Below, piece after piece: positions 51,185 through 62,873 of a stretch of 64,000 nt of DNA. Location: contig NZ_BAABKM010000002.1 in the NCBI RefSeq assembly GCF_039543825.1, forward strand, positions 590,133 through 654,132. Direction: 5' to 3'. The notes under the pieces are model-generated. The model was not told where the DNA came from. It ran no database searches and saw only the letters and a program-made list of their open reading frames with translations. The translations under genes were made by a program, and so were the position numbers. Numbering within the stretch: the first letter of the stretch is position 1; each line of letters opens with the position of its first letter. This stretch comes from Nocardioides conyzicola (GTDB lineage: Bacteria; Actinomycetota; Actinomycetes; Propionibacteriales; Nocardioidaceae).

Positions 51185-51270
51185 TGCGGGGCCATGGCTC
51201 TGGTTTCGGGCATCGGCCCGCAGGGGTATATCGGGTCCACCAGACGTAGCCGAAGTCACGGGGGACTCAG

Positions 51271-52617
51271 ATGGCTCGCTCGGCGGATCCGGCACGCTTC
51301 GACCGGCGCACGCTCCTCGTGGGTGCGGGAGGCCTGGTCCTCACAGCCTGTTCGGGCGGCAGCGCCGGCGGCCCCGACGCCGAGGGCAAGAGCCCCTCAC
51401 CGAGTCCGACGGCCAGCGGGCCGATCATCCACGAGCAGGACGCCGGCACGGTCATCACCAAGGCCGACATCGACGACCTCGTCAGCCGGCTCGACGCCGC
51501 CGTCCAGAAGGCCGACGTCGACGCCCTGAAGGCCGTCGCGCCGTCGATCCGGCGACCCGTCTGGAAGCAGCGCCTCGACAACCTGGCGCGCTACCCGTTG
51601 GACGAGGTCGGCTTCGCGTTCGACGAGACCCTCGGGCGCCAGATCAACGCGAGCGGGGGTCGGCTCGAGGTGACGGCGTTCATGGCGCTCACCCACCAGA
51701 TCACCGGTGTCGACAGCCAGCCGGCGCTCCAGATCTACGGCGCGACGCTGGTCAAGGACGGGCCAGACGCCCCGGTGCAGATCTCCGAGATCGACAACCG
51801 GCCGGACGACAGCACGAGTCCCGCTCCGTGGGATCTGGCCAGCGAGTGGGAGGTCATCGAGGGCGACCACGCCATCGTGGTGGCCGTCCCCTCGGATGCC
51901 GCTCGGGTCCGCTCCTCCTTGGCCACCATCGACGCCGGGGTCGCGGCGGCGATGGAGGTGATCGCCCCGCCGGCGGGCGTCTCGAAGGCCTACTTCGCCT
52001 TCACCTCGCCTGACAGCCCGCTCTACAAGCAGGCGGACAACGACCAGCAGACCAAGGAGCGCGACGGGTTCGCGATGCGGGTCGGCTACATCGACCCGAA
52101 GGAGGCCACCAAGAGCGGCAAGGGCGCCACCTCGGCCTCGGCGTACGCCGGCGCCCGCCTGGTCCTCCACGCCGGCGCCTTCTCCTCCACCTCGCGCCTC
52201 CGCGAGGTCGCGATGCACGAGACCATCCACGGCCTCGCCTACCAGTGGGGCGACGCTGACACGTGGCCCACCGAGGGGCTCGCCACCTGGGGCGAGCTCG
52301 GGGGCGCTGCGGGGATCCGGGCGAACGGCTACTACAGCTCGCTGATCCGCTCGGGCTTCCCGGGCTTCCGCCAGCGGATGAGCGGGAGGGGCTTCTACGA
52401 CTACGACGTCTTCCACGACCCGGCGAGCGAGGCAGCCAACTACGCGTGCGCCGCCGGCGTCTACGGCTACCTCGAGTCGAGCGGCGGCCGCGCCGAGGCG
52501 CTGCGGTTCGCCAAGCTGGCCTACACCCACCCGACCGAGGAAGCCGTCACGCGCATCGGCTACCGGGACCAGAACGACCTCTTCGGGAAGGCGCAGCAGT
52601 GGGCCACCACGATCTGA
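51271..52617 (+). CDS. Lipoprotein with gluzincin-type HExxH motif
   Basis: A 448-residue exported lipoprotein. The N terminus FDRRTLLVGAGGLVLTACSG carries an RR pair (possible Tat signal) and a lipobox LTAC, followed by a Ser/Pro-rich linker. The C-terminal domain has MHETIHGLAYQWG (about 314-326) and then PTEGLATWGEL (about 332-342), the HExxH plus downstream EGLA(x)W layout of zinc gluzincin peptidases. The middle region resembles an NTF2-like unit (DIDDLVSRLDAAVQKADVDA). A proteolytic role at the cell surface is likely but the target is unknown. The next gene's GTG overlaps its end by 19 bp. Confidence 0.72.
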   Translation: MARSADPARFDRRTLLVGAGGLVLTACSGGSAGGPDAEGKSPSPSPTASGPIIHEQDAGTVITKADIDDLVSRLDAAVQKADVDALKAVAPSIRRPVWKQRLDNLARYPLDEVGFAFDETLGRQINASGGRLEVTAFMALTHQITGVDSQPALQIYGATLVKDGPDAPVQISEIDNRPDDSTSPAPWDLASEWEVIEGDHAIVVAVPSDAARVRSSLATIDAGVAAAMEVIAPPAGVSKAYFAFTSPDSPLYKQADNDQQTKERDGFAMRVGYIDPKEATKSGKGATSASAYAGARLVLHAGAFSSTSRLREVAMHETIHGLAYQWGDADTWPTEGLATWGELGGAAGIRANGYYSSLIRSGFPGFRQRMSGRGFYDYDVFHDPASEAANYACAAGVYGYLESSGGRAEALRFAKLAYTHPTEEAVTRIGYRDQNDLFGKAQQWATTI

Positions 52618-54095
52618 CCTGTCGTCGGGCCGCGCTGGCCGCGATCACCGTGCTCGTCCTGGTGGCCGCCCCGGCCTGCAGCGGCGGCGGCGGGGGCAGC
52701 GATGACGACGACAAGCCGAAGGCCGACGCGTCCGCGACCCCGACGCTGCCGCCCAACCCCGACCTGCCGGACCCGGTCGACACCAACGGCCCGGTCGAGG
52801 AGCCGTTGATGGAGCCGGTCTGGCTGATCCGCAGCACCAAGACCAAGGAGTCCGACGAGTACACCGTCCGGACGCAGGGCCTGTTCGTCGACGGGGACAT
52901 CGCGGTCTACCAGGCCCAGGACACCATGCTCGGGATCTCCATGACCGACGGCTCCACCGTCTGGAAGTCACCGGTCGACCTGGGTGGCGAGCTGCCGGAC
53001 CACGCCGGCACGGCGGCGCACGGGGACCACCGGTGGACCTTCGTCTACCCGGAGACCAACGACGACGACCTCGACACGTGGGGCGACCGGCTGGTCACCG
53101 TCGACACCCAGACCGGGGACGTCGTGGGCGACATCCTGCTCGGCACCTACGGCACCGCGACGACGATGGAGAGCGTTGGCGACGTGCAGTACCTCGCCAC
53201 CGAGGACGGCGTCTTCACGGTCGACGACGAGGGCCAGCTCGGCACGGTCATGCCGATCCAGCGGCTGCCGGGGCGCAAGCCGGACATCAGGAAGATCACG
53301 CCGATCCAGGGCAGCGACGTCATCGTCCTCTCCCTCGACACCGGCAACGTGATCGGCACCGACTTCATCGTCGGGGTCGACTCGACCTCCGGGGACGTGG
53401 TGTGGAAGCACCGCGTCACCGACTTCGCCACGGGCCTCGGGGCCCAGTACGTCGACGTCAGCGACATCGACGGGCGCTACGTCACCCGGCCGGCATGGGA
53501 CCGGGAGCACACCGAGATGATGCACCTGTGGGTGCTGGACCCCGACTCCGGCGAGGTCCGCGCCCACCAGCTGTCCAAGCCCCACGGACAGGGCGAGCGC
53601 TACCACCAGATGCGGATCGGGGTGAACGACCTCGGGTCGGGCAACCCCCACGGCATGGTCGTCGTCGGCGACGACATCCTCTTCGAGGACTCCCAGGGCA
53701 TCAGCAGGTACAGCCCGCTGACCGGCGAGTACGTCTGGACCCTGCGCCGCGACATCATGGGCCTGCGCAACGGCGACGCCGACTGGGCGTCGTTCGGGGT
53801 CGGCGGCCTCAGCCCCGACAACAGCCTGCTCTACGCCTTCATGTCCTCCGGCCAGTCCGGCGACCTGATGGCCGTCGACGTGGAGACCGGCGAGCTGGCC
53901 GGCCGGTGGGCACTCGACGACGCCCAGCAGGCCGGCCTGGTCAGCCGGCCGCTGATGGTCGTGGACGGCGAGCAGGTCGTGCTCGCCCGCAACCGCGCCG
54001 TCGAGGGCGACCCGGAGCTGCTGGAGGGACCGAGCAAGCCGCTCGGACCGCGCAACGACGTCGGCCTGGTGCGGTTCCCCGACCTCGCCGGCTAG
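52599..54095 (+). CDS. PQQ-like beta-propeller lipoprotein
   Basis: A 498-residue lipoprotein. The signal ends at APACSGG (Cys about residue 27), then a Gly/Asp/Pro-rich linker. Residues about 70-490 are propeller blades with the repeated sense 'stored in DVETG/DPDSG, compared as VW': ISMTDGSTVWKSPV, VDSTSGDVVWKHRV, SPLTGEYVWTLR and VDVETGELAGRWAL. These are typical PQQ-like (quinoprotein-fold) repeats, usually without a cofactor. The GTG at 52599 lies within the previous gene and a lipobox follows at the right distance. The pair 51271/52599 probably works together at the surface. It ends in a CTAG shared with the nitrilase stop. Confidence 0.75.
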   Translation: MGHHDLTCRRAALAAITVLVLVAAPACSGGGGGSDDDDKPKADASATPTLPPNPDLPDPVDTNGPVEEPLMEPVWLIRSTKTKESDEYTVRTQGLFVDGDIAVYQAQDTMLGISMTDGSTVWKSPVDLGGELPDHAGTAAHGDHRWTFVYPETNDDDLDTWGDRLVTVDTQTGDVVGDILLGTYGTATTMESVGDVQYLATEDGVFTVDDEGQLGTVMPIQRLPGRKPDIRKITPIQGSDVIVLSLDTGNVIGTDFIVGVDSTSGDVVWKHRVTDFATGLGAQYVDVSDIDGRYVTRPAWDREHTEMMHLWVLDPDSGEVRAHQLSKPHGQGERYHQMRIGVNDLGSGNPHGMVVVGDDILFEDSQGISRYSPLTGEYVWTLRRDIMGLRNGDADWASFGVGGLSPDNSLLYAFMSSGQSGDLMAVDVETGELAGRWALDDAQQAGLVSRPLMVVDGEQVVLARNRAVEGDPELLEGPSKPLGPRNDVGLVRFPDLAG

Positions 54096-54886
54096 TCCCT
54101 GACCCGGGAGCCGAGGCCGTCGCGGTGGTCCGCCAGCATCGTGTGCGTCGCCCGGGTCGCGGCGACGACCTCGGTGTCGATCTCCGCGATCGCCAGCCCC
54201 TCCTCGTCGCCGAGCCGGGCCAGCGGCCGGCCCTCCGGGTCGTAGACGGCGGAGCCACCGATGAACTCGGCGTCGCCGCAGCGTCCGGTGAGGCCCGAGA
54301 ACACGACGTACATGCCGTTCTCCACCGCGCGGGCGGCGTAGTAGAGGTCGCGGCGGTGCGCGCCTCCCGGGAAGTACGCCGACGAGCTCAGGTAGCCGAC
54401 CGCCCCGTCGCGCGCCGCGGCCTGGGCGTGCTCGGGGAAGCAGCCGTCGTAGCAGATCGAGAGGCCGAGCTCGATGCCGTCGACCGTGATCGAGGCGCCG
54501 TGGTCGCCGGCCGTGAAGAGCTGCTTCTCGACGCCGTCGAGGTGCTGCTTGTCGTACGGCGCGGTGGCGGCGCCGTCCGGGCGGACCACGACCTGCGACA
54601 GCCGCCGGGCTTCGCCGCGGCGCAGGGCCGTGCCGGCGACCACCGTGACGCCGCCGGCAGCGGCCTCGCGGAGCGGGTCGAGCCACGCTCCGAGGTCGAT
54701 GGCGTCGGGCAGCGGACCCTCGAACGCCGCGACGTCGTACCCCGTGAGGAACGCCTCGGGCAGCACCAGCAGCCGCACGCCCTGGGTAGCGGCGAGCGCC
54801 GCCAGCCGAGCCGCTGTCGCGACGTTGGTCGCGACGTCACCGGAGACGGAAGCCGCCTGGCCCGCGGCGACCAGGAGGCGGGTCAT
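54092..54886 (-). CDS. Carbon-nitrogen hydrolase (nitrilase superfamily)
   Basis: A 264-residue amidase with the complete catalytic triad region: Glu in [13 protein letters not shown] (about 39-51), Lys in [12 protein letters not shown] (about 108-119) and Cys in [16 protein letters not shown] (about 140-155). The subgroup resembles aliphatic amidases/N-carbamoyl hydrolases; the substrate is not clear. The ATG at 54886 overlaps the rnhA stop (ATGA). It is the third gene of the guaB3-rnhA-nitrilase run on the minus strand and shares a CTAG stop overlap with the convergent propeller gene. Confidence 0.85.
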   Translation of the reverse strand: MTRLLVAAGQAASVSGDVATNVATAARLAALAATQGVRLLVLPEAFLTGYDVAAFEGPLPDAIDLGAWLDPLREAAAGGVTVVAGTALRRGEARRLSQVVVRPDGAATAPYDKQHLDGVEKQLFTAGDHGASITVDGIELGLSICYDGCFPEHAQAAARDGAVGYLSSSAYFPGGAHRRDLYYAARAVENGMYVVFSGLTGRCGDAEFIGGSAVYDPEGRPLARLGDEEGLAIAEIDTEVVAATRATHTMLADHRDGLGSRVRD

Positions 54887-55350
54887 CCGCGCGCCGCCTC
54901 GACCGCCTCGGTCAGCCCGCGGGCGGCGAGCCGGTCGGCCCGCTCGTTGCCCTCGTCGCCGGCGTGGCCCTTCACCCAGTGCCACTCGACGTCGTGCCCC
55001 TCGCACGCGGCGACCAGCTCCTGCCAGAGGTCGACGTTCTTGACCGGCTGCTTGGCGGAGGTCCGCCAGCCGTTGCGCGACCAGCCCTCGACCCACTTGA
55101 GGATGCCGCTGCGGACGTAGGTGCTGTCCGTGTAGATGTGCACCACCGAGCGACGGTTGAGCACCTCGAGCGCCTTGATCGGAGCGGTGAGCTCCATCCG
55201 GTTGTTGGTGGTCTCACTGGCCTCGCCCCCGCAGAGCTCGAGCTCGCGCTCGCCGTACCTGAGGAGCGCTCCCCACCCACCCGGCCCGGGGTTGGGGATG
55301 CACGCCCCGTCGGTGTGGATCGTGACGACCTCGTCGGGGGTCCCCGTCAC
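54883..55350 (-). CDS. rnhA: Ribonuclease HI
   Basis: RNase HI cleaves the RNA strand of RNA:DNA hybrids. The 155-residue protein has the four catalytic acids in [15 protein letters not shown] (Asp about 14), [11 protein letters not shown] (Glu), [12 protein letters not shown] (Asp) and [10 protein letters not shown] (Asp), plus the basic handle region [17 protein letters not shown]. The length is normal for the bacterial enzyme. The GTG at 55350 lies 7 bp after the guaB3 stop, so it is probably co-transcribed with it. Translation of the nitrilase is coupled to its end. Confidence 0.94.
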   Translation of the reverse strand: MTGTPDEVVTIHTDGACIPNPGPGGWGALLRYGERELELCGGEASETTNNRMELTAPIKALEVLNRRSVVHIYTDSTYVRSGILKWVEGWSRNGWRTSAKQPVKNVDLWQELVAACEGHDVEWHWVKGHAGDEGNERADRLAARGLTEAVEAARG

Positions 55351-55357
55351 CGCAGCC

Positions 55358-56464
55358 TCACTCGACGACGACCTCGACCCGCTGGAACTCCTTGACCTCG
55401 GTGTAGCCGGTGGTGGCCATCGACCGGCGCAGGGCGCCGACGAGGTTCATCGTGCCGTCGGCGACCCGGGACGGGCCGAAGAGGATCTCCTGGAGCGTGC
55501 CGACGGTGTCGAACTGCACCCGCTGGCCGCGCGGCAGGTCGTGGTGGTGGGCCTCGGTGCCCCAGTGGAAGCCACGGCCCGGTGCGTCGCTGGCCCGCGC
55601 GAACGGCGAGCCGACCATCACGGCGTCGGCGCCGCAGGCGATCGCCTTGGCGACGTCGCCGGACTTGCCGATGGAGCCGTCGGCGATGACGTGGACGTAG
55701 CGGCCACCGGACTCGTCGAGGTAGTCGCGGCGCGCGGCCGCGACGTCGGCGACCGCCGAGGCCATGGGTACGGCGACGCCGAGCACGGTGCGCGTGGTGT
55801 GCGCCGCGCCCCCGCCGAAGCCGACGAGCACGCCGGCGGCACCGGTGCGCATCAGGTGCAGCGCGGCCTGGTGCGTGGCGCAGCCGCCGACGATGACCGG
55901 GACGTCGAGCTCGTAGATGAACTCCTTGAGGTTCAGCGGCTCGGCCTGCGACGAGACGTGCTCGGCCGAGACCGTGGTGCCGCGGATGACGAACATGTCG
56001 ACGCCGGCGTCGACCACGGCCTTCGCGAACTCCTTGGTGCGCTGCGGCGACAGCGAGCCGGCGACGGTCACGCCGGACTCGCGGATCTCACGCAGCCGCT
56101 CGGTGATCAGCTCGGCCCGGATCGGCTCGGTGTAGATCTCCTGCAGCCGACGGGTCGCGTCGACCCCCTGGAGACCCGCGACCTCCTCGAGCAGCGGGTC
56201 GGGGTCGTCGTACCGCGTCCACAGGCCCTCGAGGTTGAGCACGCCGAGACCGCCGAAGCCACCGAGCGCGATCGCGGTCGCCGGCGACATCACCGAGTCC
56301 ATCGGCGCCGCCAGCACCGGGATGTCGAACCGGTAGGCGTCGATCTGCCACGCGGTGCTGACCTCCTCCGGGTCGCGGGTGCGCCGCGAGGGCACGATCG
56401 CGATGTCGTCGAAGGAGTAGGCACGGCGCGCGCGCTTGGCCCGGCCGATCTCGATGTCCGTCAC
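55358..56464 (-). CDS. guaB3: GuaB3 family IMP dehydrogenase-like protein, catalytic Cys missing
   Basis: A 368-residue protein of the actinobacterial GuaB3 family: an IMPDH/GMP reductase TIM barrel without CBS domains. [20 protein letters not shown] (about 54-73) and [20 protein letters not shown] (about 265-284) match the IMPDH phosphate-binding layout. The loop that holds the catalytic Cys in IMPDH (GPGSICTTR in the GuaB of this window) reads GGGAAHTTR, with His at the Cys position. IMP oxidation is therefore doubtful; GMP reductase or regulatory roles have been suggested for the family. The GTG at 56464 follows TAGTGT by 6 nt. Downstream genes are rnhA and the nitrilase. Confidence 0.9.
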   Translation of the reverse strand: MTDIEIGRAKRARRAYSFDDIAIVPSRRTRDPEEVSTAWQIDAYRFDIPVLAAPMDSVMSPATAIALGGFGGLGVLNLEGLWTRYDDPDPLLEEVAGLQGVDATRRLQEIYTEPIRAELITERLREIRESGVTVAGSLSPQRTKEFAKAVVDAGVDMFVIRGTTVSAEHVSSQAEPLNLKEFIYELDVPVIVGGCATHQAALHLMRTGAAGVLVGFGGGAAHTTRTVLGVAVPMASAVADVAAARRDYLDESGGRYVHVIADGSIGKSGDVAKAIACGADAVMVGSPFARASDAPGRGFHWGTEAHHHDLPRGQRVQFDTVGTLQEILFGPSRVADGTMNLVGALRRSMATTGYTEVKEFQRVEVVVE

Positions 56465-56470
56465 GGGGTC

Positions 56471-56476
56471 ACACTA
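56471..56476 (-). promoter_or_regulatory. Leaderless -10 box for guaB3
   Basis: TAGTGT on the minus strand with 6 nt (GACCCC) to the GTG at 56464. Confidence 0.65.
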
Positions 56477-56525
56477 TCCAGTCGCCGGGGCAACCTTTCC
56501 TTCGTCCCGGATGGTCGGAGCGGGT

Positions 56526-57028
56526 ATGAACGACAGCGTGCGGGCGGCGATGGGCTTCGACGACTTCGTCGCCGCGCGTTCATCGCGTCTCCTGCGTACG
56601 GCGTACCTGCTCACCCATGACCACGCACTGGCCGAGGACCTGCTCCAGACCGCGCTGACCAAGGCATGGTTCGCCTGGTCGCGGATCGACGCCGAACCCG
56701 AGCCCTACGTCCGCCGGATCCTGGTCAACACCTACGCGACGTGGTGGCGCCGGCGGTGGAACGGCGAGCGCCCGTACGCCGACCTCCCCGAGACCCCCGC
56801 GCCGGACGACGCCGCCGAAGAGCAGCAGGATCTCTGGGCCGCGACCGGTCGACTCCCCCGCCGCCAGCGCGCCGTGATCGTGCTCCGCTTCGCCGAGGAC
56901 CTCAGCGAGGCCGAGACCGCCCGGATCCTCGGCATCTCCGCCGGCACCGTCAAGAGCCAGACCAGCAAGGCGCTCGCGAAGCTGCGGATCGACCCCGCGC
57001 TCGCCAACCAGACCACGGAGGAACGCTC

Positions 57029-57032
<4 letters not shown>
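56526..57032 (+). CDS. SigE-family ECF sigma factor (first copy)
   Basis: A 168-residue ECF sigma factor of the actinobacterial SigE (TIGR02983-like) family. Region 2 has LLRTAYLLTHDHALAEDLLQ (about 17-36) and TKAWFAWSRI; region 4 has LPRRQRAVIVLRFAEDLSEA (about 111-130) and the helix-turn-helix ILGISAGTVKSQTSKALAKL. The ATG at 56526 has GGAG 7 nt upstream; an earlier ATG at 56511 is possible. The stop overlaps the ATG of the membrane protein that follows, the usual place for an anti-sigma partner. A similar pair is at 62334-64000. Confidence 0.88.
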
Positions 57033-59799
<2,767 letters not shown>

Positions 59800-59813
59800 C
59801 CGGCGGGGTGGCC

Positions 59814-60707
59814 CTACCGACGAAGCGGCTTGAGGTCGCGGACGGGCACCCGCACGGTGAGCGTGTCGGCGGCCATCCGGATCCGGCCGCGGAGGCCCGC
59901 CGCCATCACCATCGGCAGCACCGCCTGGTTGTCGGAGCGGGTGGTCAGCAGGATCTCGGTGGCCCCGAGCGCGTTGGCCAGGCGGGCCGCGTCCACCAGC
60001 AGCCGGGTGCCGATCCCGCGGCGCTGCCAGGCTGGGTCGACCCGCAGCGTGACGGGTCGTACGTCGGGCTCCTCGGCCGCCGGGCGCACCACGGCGAGGC
60101 CCACGGCCTGGCCGTCGATCATCGCCGAGACCGAGTCGCCGTCCACGACGTACTCCGGCGTCGCTCCCCCACCGACCCGGCGCCCCATGCTCGGGGTCAT
60201 CGCGCTCTCGCGGGTGCGCTCGAGGACGTCCGAGACCAGGTCGGCCATCGCCGCCGCACGGGCGTGCTCCGTCGCGGTGAAGGGCGCCGTACGGCGTACC
60301 TGCACCTGGATGTCGCCGACGGTCATGTCCATCACGTCGGTGTCGACCGCCCCGTAGGCCGGGTCGGACTCGGCGTCGAAGAGCCGGGCGACGACCTCCG
60401 GGAAGGACGCGGGCTGGGCCAGGATCGAGCGGGCCGCCTGCACGTAGCGGGTCGGCTGGTCGGTGAGCGCGGCCTCGGTGCAGGGACCGGCGCTGACCGA
60501 GAGCCCGCCGGAGCGGCCGATCAGGTCGGCGAGGTCGGCGGCCGTCCAGTCGTCGGGGGTGCTGAGCACCAGCTCGTCGGTCACCGACTCCACGCCGGGG
60601 AAGATCTGGAGCCCCAGGATGTTGACCCCGGCCTCGCCGCAGGTGGCCGCCAGCATCGCCAGGGAGCCGGGGCGATCGGGCAGCGTCGTACGAACCCTCC
60701 ACAACAT
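59814..60707 (-). CDS. ACT domain-GNAT acetyltransferase fusion
   Basis: A 297-residue protein. The N-terminal ACT domain (about 1-75) has TLPDRPGSLAMLAATCGEAG and VNILGLQIF, the usual ligand-binding start. The C-terminal GNAT domain (about 125-290) has VDPAWQRRGIGTRLLVDAAR (about 219-238), the acetyl-CoA motif. An amino acid binding to the ACT domain may control acetylation of an unknown target, an arrangement also seen in amino-acid-regulated lysine acetyltransferases of Actinobacteria. CACGCT lies 6 nt before the ATG at 60707 as a possible -10 box. It lies 26 bp upstream of the guaB start on the same strand. Confidence 0.78.
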   Translation of the reverse strand: MLWRVRTTLPDRPGSLAMLAATCGEAGVNILGLQIFPGVESVTDELVLSTPDDWTAADLADLIGRSGGLSVSAGPCTEAALTDQPTRYVQAARSILAQPASFPEVVARLFDAESDPAYGAVDTDVMDMTVGDIQVQVRRTAPFTATEHARAAAMADLVSDVLERTRESAMTPSMGRRVGGGATPEYVVDGDSVSAMIDGQAVGLAVVRPAAEEPDVRPVTLRVDPAWQRRGIGTRLLVDAARLANALGATEILLTTRSDNQAVLPMVMAAGLRGRIRMAADTLTVRVPVRDLKPLRR

Positions 60708-60799
60708 GGCCCCAGCGTGCGCGCGCGACGTTGCCGGATCGAGACCTGCGTGTTTCCTGGGTGCTACGTCCGCGTGGTCGGACCTGAGAGGGTGGGGGC

Positions 60800-62293
60800 G
60801 TGCGGAGCGGGGAGAGGGTGCGCGGCTTCGCCGAACGCCACACCGTCGCGCTCGCCGTCGTGCTGGCCGTCGTGGCCCGGCTGCCGGCGCTGACCCGGCC
60901 CGTCCGGGCCGACGAGGCCGGCTTCCTGATGGTCGCCCGGGCATGGAGCCCCCAGCCCGACAGCCTGTTCGGTCCCTACTGGGTGGACCGGCCGCCGCCG
61001 CTGATCGCGATCTTCGGTGCCGTCGACGCCCTCGGCGGGGTCACCACCCTGCGACTCCTCGGGGCGCTCGTCGCCGGGCTGACCGTGCTGCTCGCCGCCG
61101 CGGTCGCGGGCACGGTGAGCGGCCCGCGGGCGACCGTGTGGACCGCCGTCCTGGTCGCCGCGCTGCTCTCGAACCCGATGATCGACGTGGTCGCCGTCAA
61201 GGGCGAGCTGCTCGCGCTGCCGCTGGTGCTCGGGAGCATCCTGCTCACCCTCCTGTCCGTACGCCGTCGCGCGTGGCCGCTCGCGTTCGCCGCCGGGGTC
61301 GCGGCCGCCCTCGCGCTCGGGCTGAAGCAGAACCTCGCGACCGGCCTGGTCTTCGCCGTCGTGTTCCTCCTCGTCTCCGGGCTGACGCGCGTGCTCCCGA
61401 GCCGCTCGGTGCTCGCGCTGACGGTGGCCGGCCTGGCCGGCGCCGCCGTACCCGTGCTCGCCACCGTCGCCTGGGCTCATGCGGCCGGGGTCCGCCTCTC
61501 GACGCTGTGGGACACGGTCTACGGCTTCCGCGCCGACGCCGCACGGGTGATCGCCGACGGGACCACCGACGCCCCCGAGCGGCGAGCCCTGATCCTGGTC
61601 GCGATCGCGCTCGCCACCGGGCTGCTACTGGTCCTGATCGGCCCGTTCGCGCGGCTGCGCGAGCTCTGGCGCGACGACCCGCCGGTCCTGGCCGCGACCG
61701 TCGCGGTGGTGGTCGTCGACGTGGCGTCGCTGGTCGCCGGCGGCAGCTTCTGGCAGGACTACCTGCTCCCCCTCATCCCGTCGGCCGCGCTGTGCGCGGC
61801 CCTGCTCGCGGGCCGCGACGACCGCTCCGGTCGCACCATGCGTGGCCTCGTCGTCGCCGCCGTCGCCTCGGCGGTCCTGGCGATGACCTTCTGGCTGGTG
61901 TGGAACGCGACCGGGCACCAGGAGTTCAACGAGGTCCGGACCGGCGAGGCGATCGCCGACGCGGCCGAGCCCGGCGACACCCTGGTCGTCTTCGGCGGCC
62001 GCGCGGACCTCCAGCGGGTCAGTGGCCTCGACTCGCCGTACCCCTATCTCTGGAGCCTGCCGATGCGCACCCGGGACCCGGAGTACGCCGACCTCACCGC
62101 CCTGCTGTCCGGGCCGGATGCACCCACCTGGCTGGTCGAGTGGGTCGACCTCGACGCCTGGGCCGACGCCGGGGTCCCCGAGCTGCGGGCCGCGATCGAC
62201 GAGCACTACGTCGAGGTCGCCACCAGCTGCAACGACCACCCCGTCTACCTGCTCCGCGGCGTCGACAGACCGGCCGTCACCCCGGATTGTTGA
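60800..62293 (+). CDS. GT39-like polytopic membrane glycosyltransferase (second copy)
   Basis: A 497-residue integral membrane protein with about ten hydrophobic segments, paralogous to the gene at 23202. Shared motifs are the acidic VRADEAG, FGPYWVDRPPPLIAI (about 54-68), DVVAVKGELLALPLVLGS (about 127-144) and, in the soluble tail, SPYPYLWSLPMRTRDPEYAD. The layout suggests a GT-C enzyme using a polyprenyl-phosphate sugar on the outer face. The GTG at 60800 is the likely start though no strong ribosome site is seen. The adjacent genes (ACT-GNAT upstream, sigma factor downstream) give no clue to the acceptor. Confidence 0.68.
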   Translation: MRSGERVRGFAERHTVALAVVLAVVARLPALTRPVRADEAGFLMVARAWSPQPDSLFGPYWVDRPPPLIAIFGAVDALGGVTTLRLLGALVAGLTVLLAAAVAGTVSGPRATVWTAVLVAALLSNPMIDVVAVKGELLALPLVLGSILLTLLSVRRRAWPLAFAAGVAAALALGLKQNLATGLVFAVVFLLVSGLTRVLPSRSVLALTVAGLAGAAVPVLATVAWAHAAGVRLSTLWDTVYGFRADAARVIADGTTDAPERRALILVAIALATGLLLVLIGPFARLRELWRDDPPVLAATVAVVVVDVASLVAGGSFWQDYLLPLIPSAALCAALLAGRDDRSGRTMRGLVVAAVASAVLAMTFWLVWNATGHQEFNEVRTGEAIADAAEPGDTLVVFGGRADLQRVSGLDSPYPYLWSLPMRTRDPEYADLTALLSGPDAPTWLVEWVDLDAWADAGVPELRAAIDEHYVEVATSCNDHPVYLLRGVDRPAVTPDC

Positions 62294-62333
62294 TCCCGTG
62301 CAACCGATCCCCGGCTCACCTCGTTCTTGGGGC

Positions 62334-62873
62334 ATGGATCGCAGCACGGGGGACGTCGAGTTCTCGGAGTTCGCGGCCGCGGCACACAGCCGGCTGCGCA
62401 ACACGGCGTACCTGCTCTGCGGCGACTGGGAGCGCGCCGCCGACCACGTCCAGGAGGGGCTGATCCGGGTGTACGTCGCCTGGCCGCGGCTGGTCCGGCG
62501 CGGCGGCGAGCTGGCCTACGCCCGCAAGGCCGTGGTCAGCGCGTTCCTCGATGCCAGCCGCCGGCGCTCGAGCACCGAGCGGCCCGCCGAGCCCGACACC
62601 GAGCGCCCGTCCACCGAGGACGTCGCGGCCCGCGTGTCGGACCGGGCGGCGCTGATGGCCGCGCTCGCCCGGCTGCCGGAGCGCCAGCGCGCGTGCGTGG
62701 TGCTGCGCTACTTCGAGGACCTCGACGTACGGGAGACGGCGCTGGTGCTGCGCTGCAGCGAGGGCACCGTGAAGAGCCAGACCTCGCGGGCGCTCGCGTC
62801 CCTGCGCTCCATGTTCGAGAGCGCGTCGCGTGACGAGCTCGCCGTGATCGGAGAGGGGAACCTGCCGTGGTGA
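62334..62873 (+). CDS. SigE-family ECF sigma factor (second copy)
   Basis: A 179-residue ECF sigma factor of the same family as the gene at 56526. Region 2 has RLRNTAYLLCGDWERAADHV (about 20-39) and RVYVAWPRLVR; region 4 has LPERQRACVVLRYFEDLDVR (about 117-136) and VLRCSEGTVKSQTSRALASL. The ATG at 62334 is used. Upstream, AAC (62302-62304) and CGT (62322-62324) are 17 bp apart, a spacing typical of ECF promoters, so autoregulation is possible. The stop overlaps the start of a membrane protein gene, repeating the sigma/partner layout. Confidence 0.86.
   Translation: MDRSTGDVEFSEFAAAAHSRLRNTAYLLCGDWERAADHVQEGLIRVYVAWPRLVRRGGELAYARKAVVSAFLDASRRRSSTERPAEPDTERPSTEDVAARVSDRAALMAALARLPERQRACVVLRYFEDLDVRETALVLRCSEGTVKSQTSRALASLRSMFESASRDELAVIGEGNLPW

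Noticed and set aside
56488..56505. GCAACC before the first SigE-family gene as an ECF promoter
   Set aside because: The following CGT is only 8 bp away, too short for an ECF -35/-10 pair; chance match likely.
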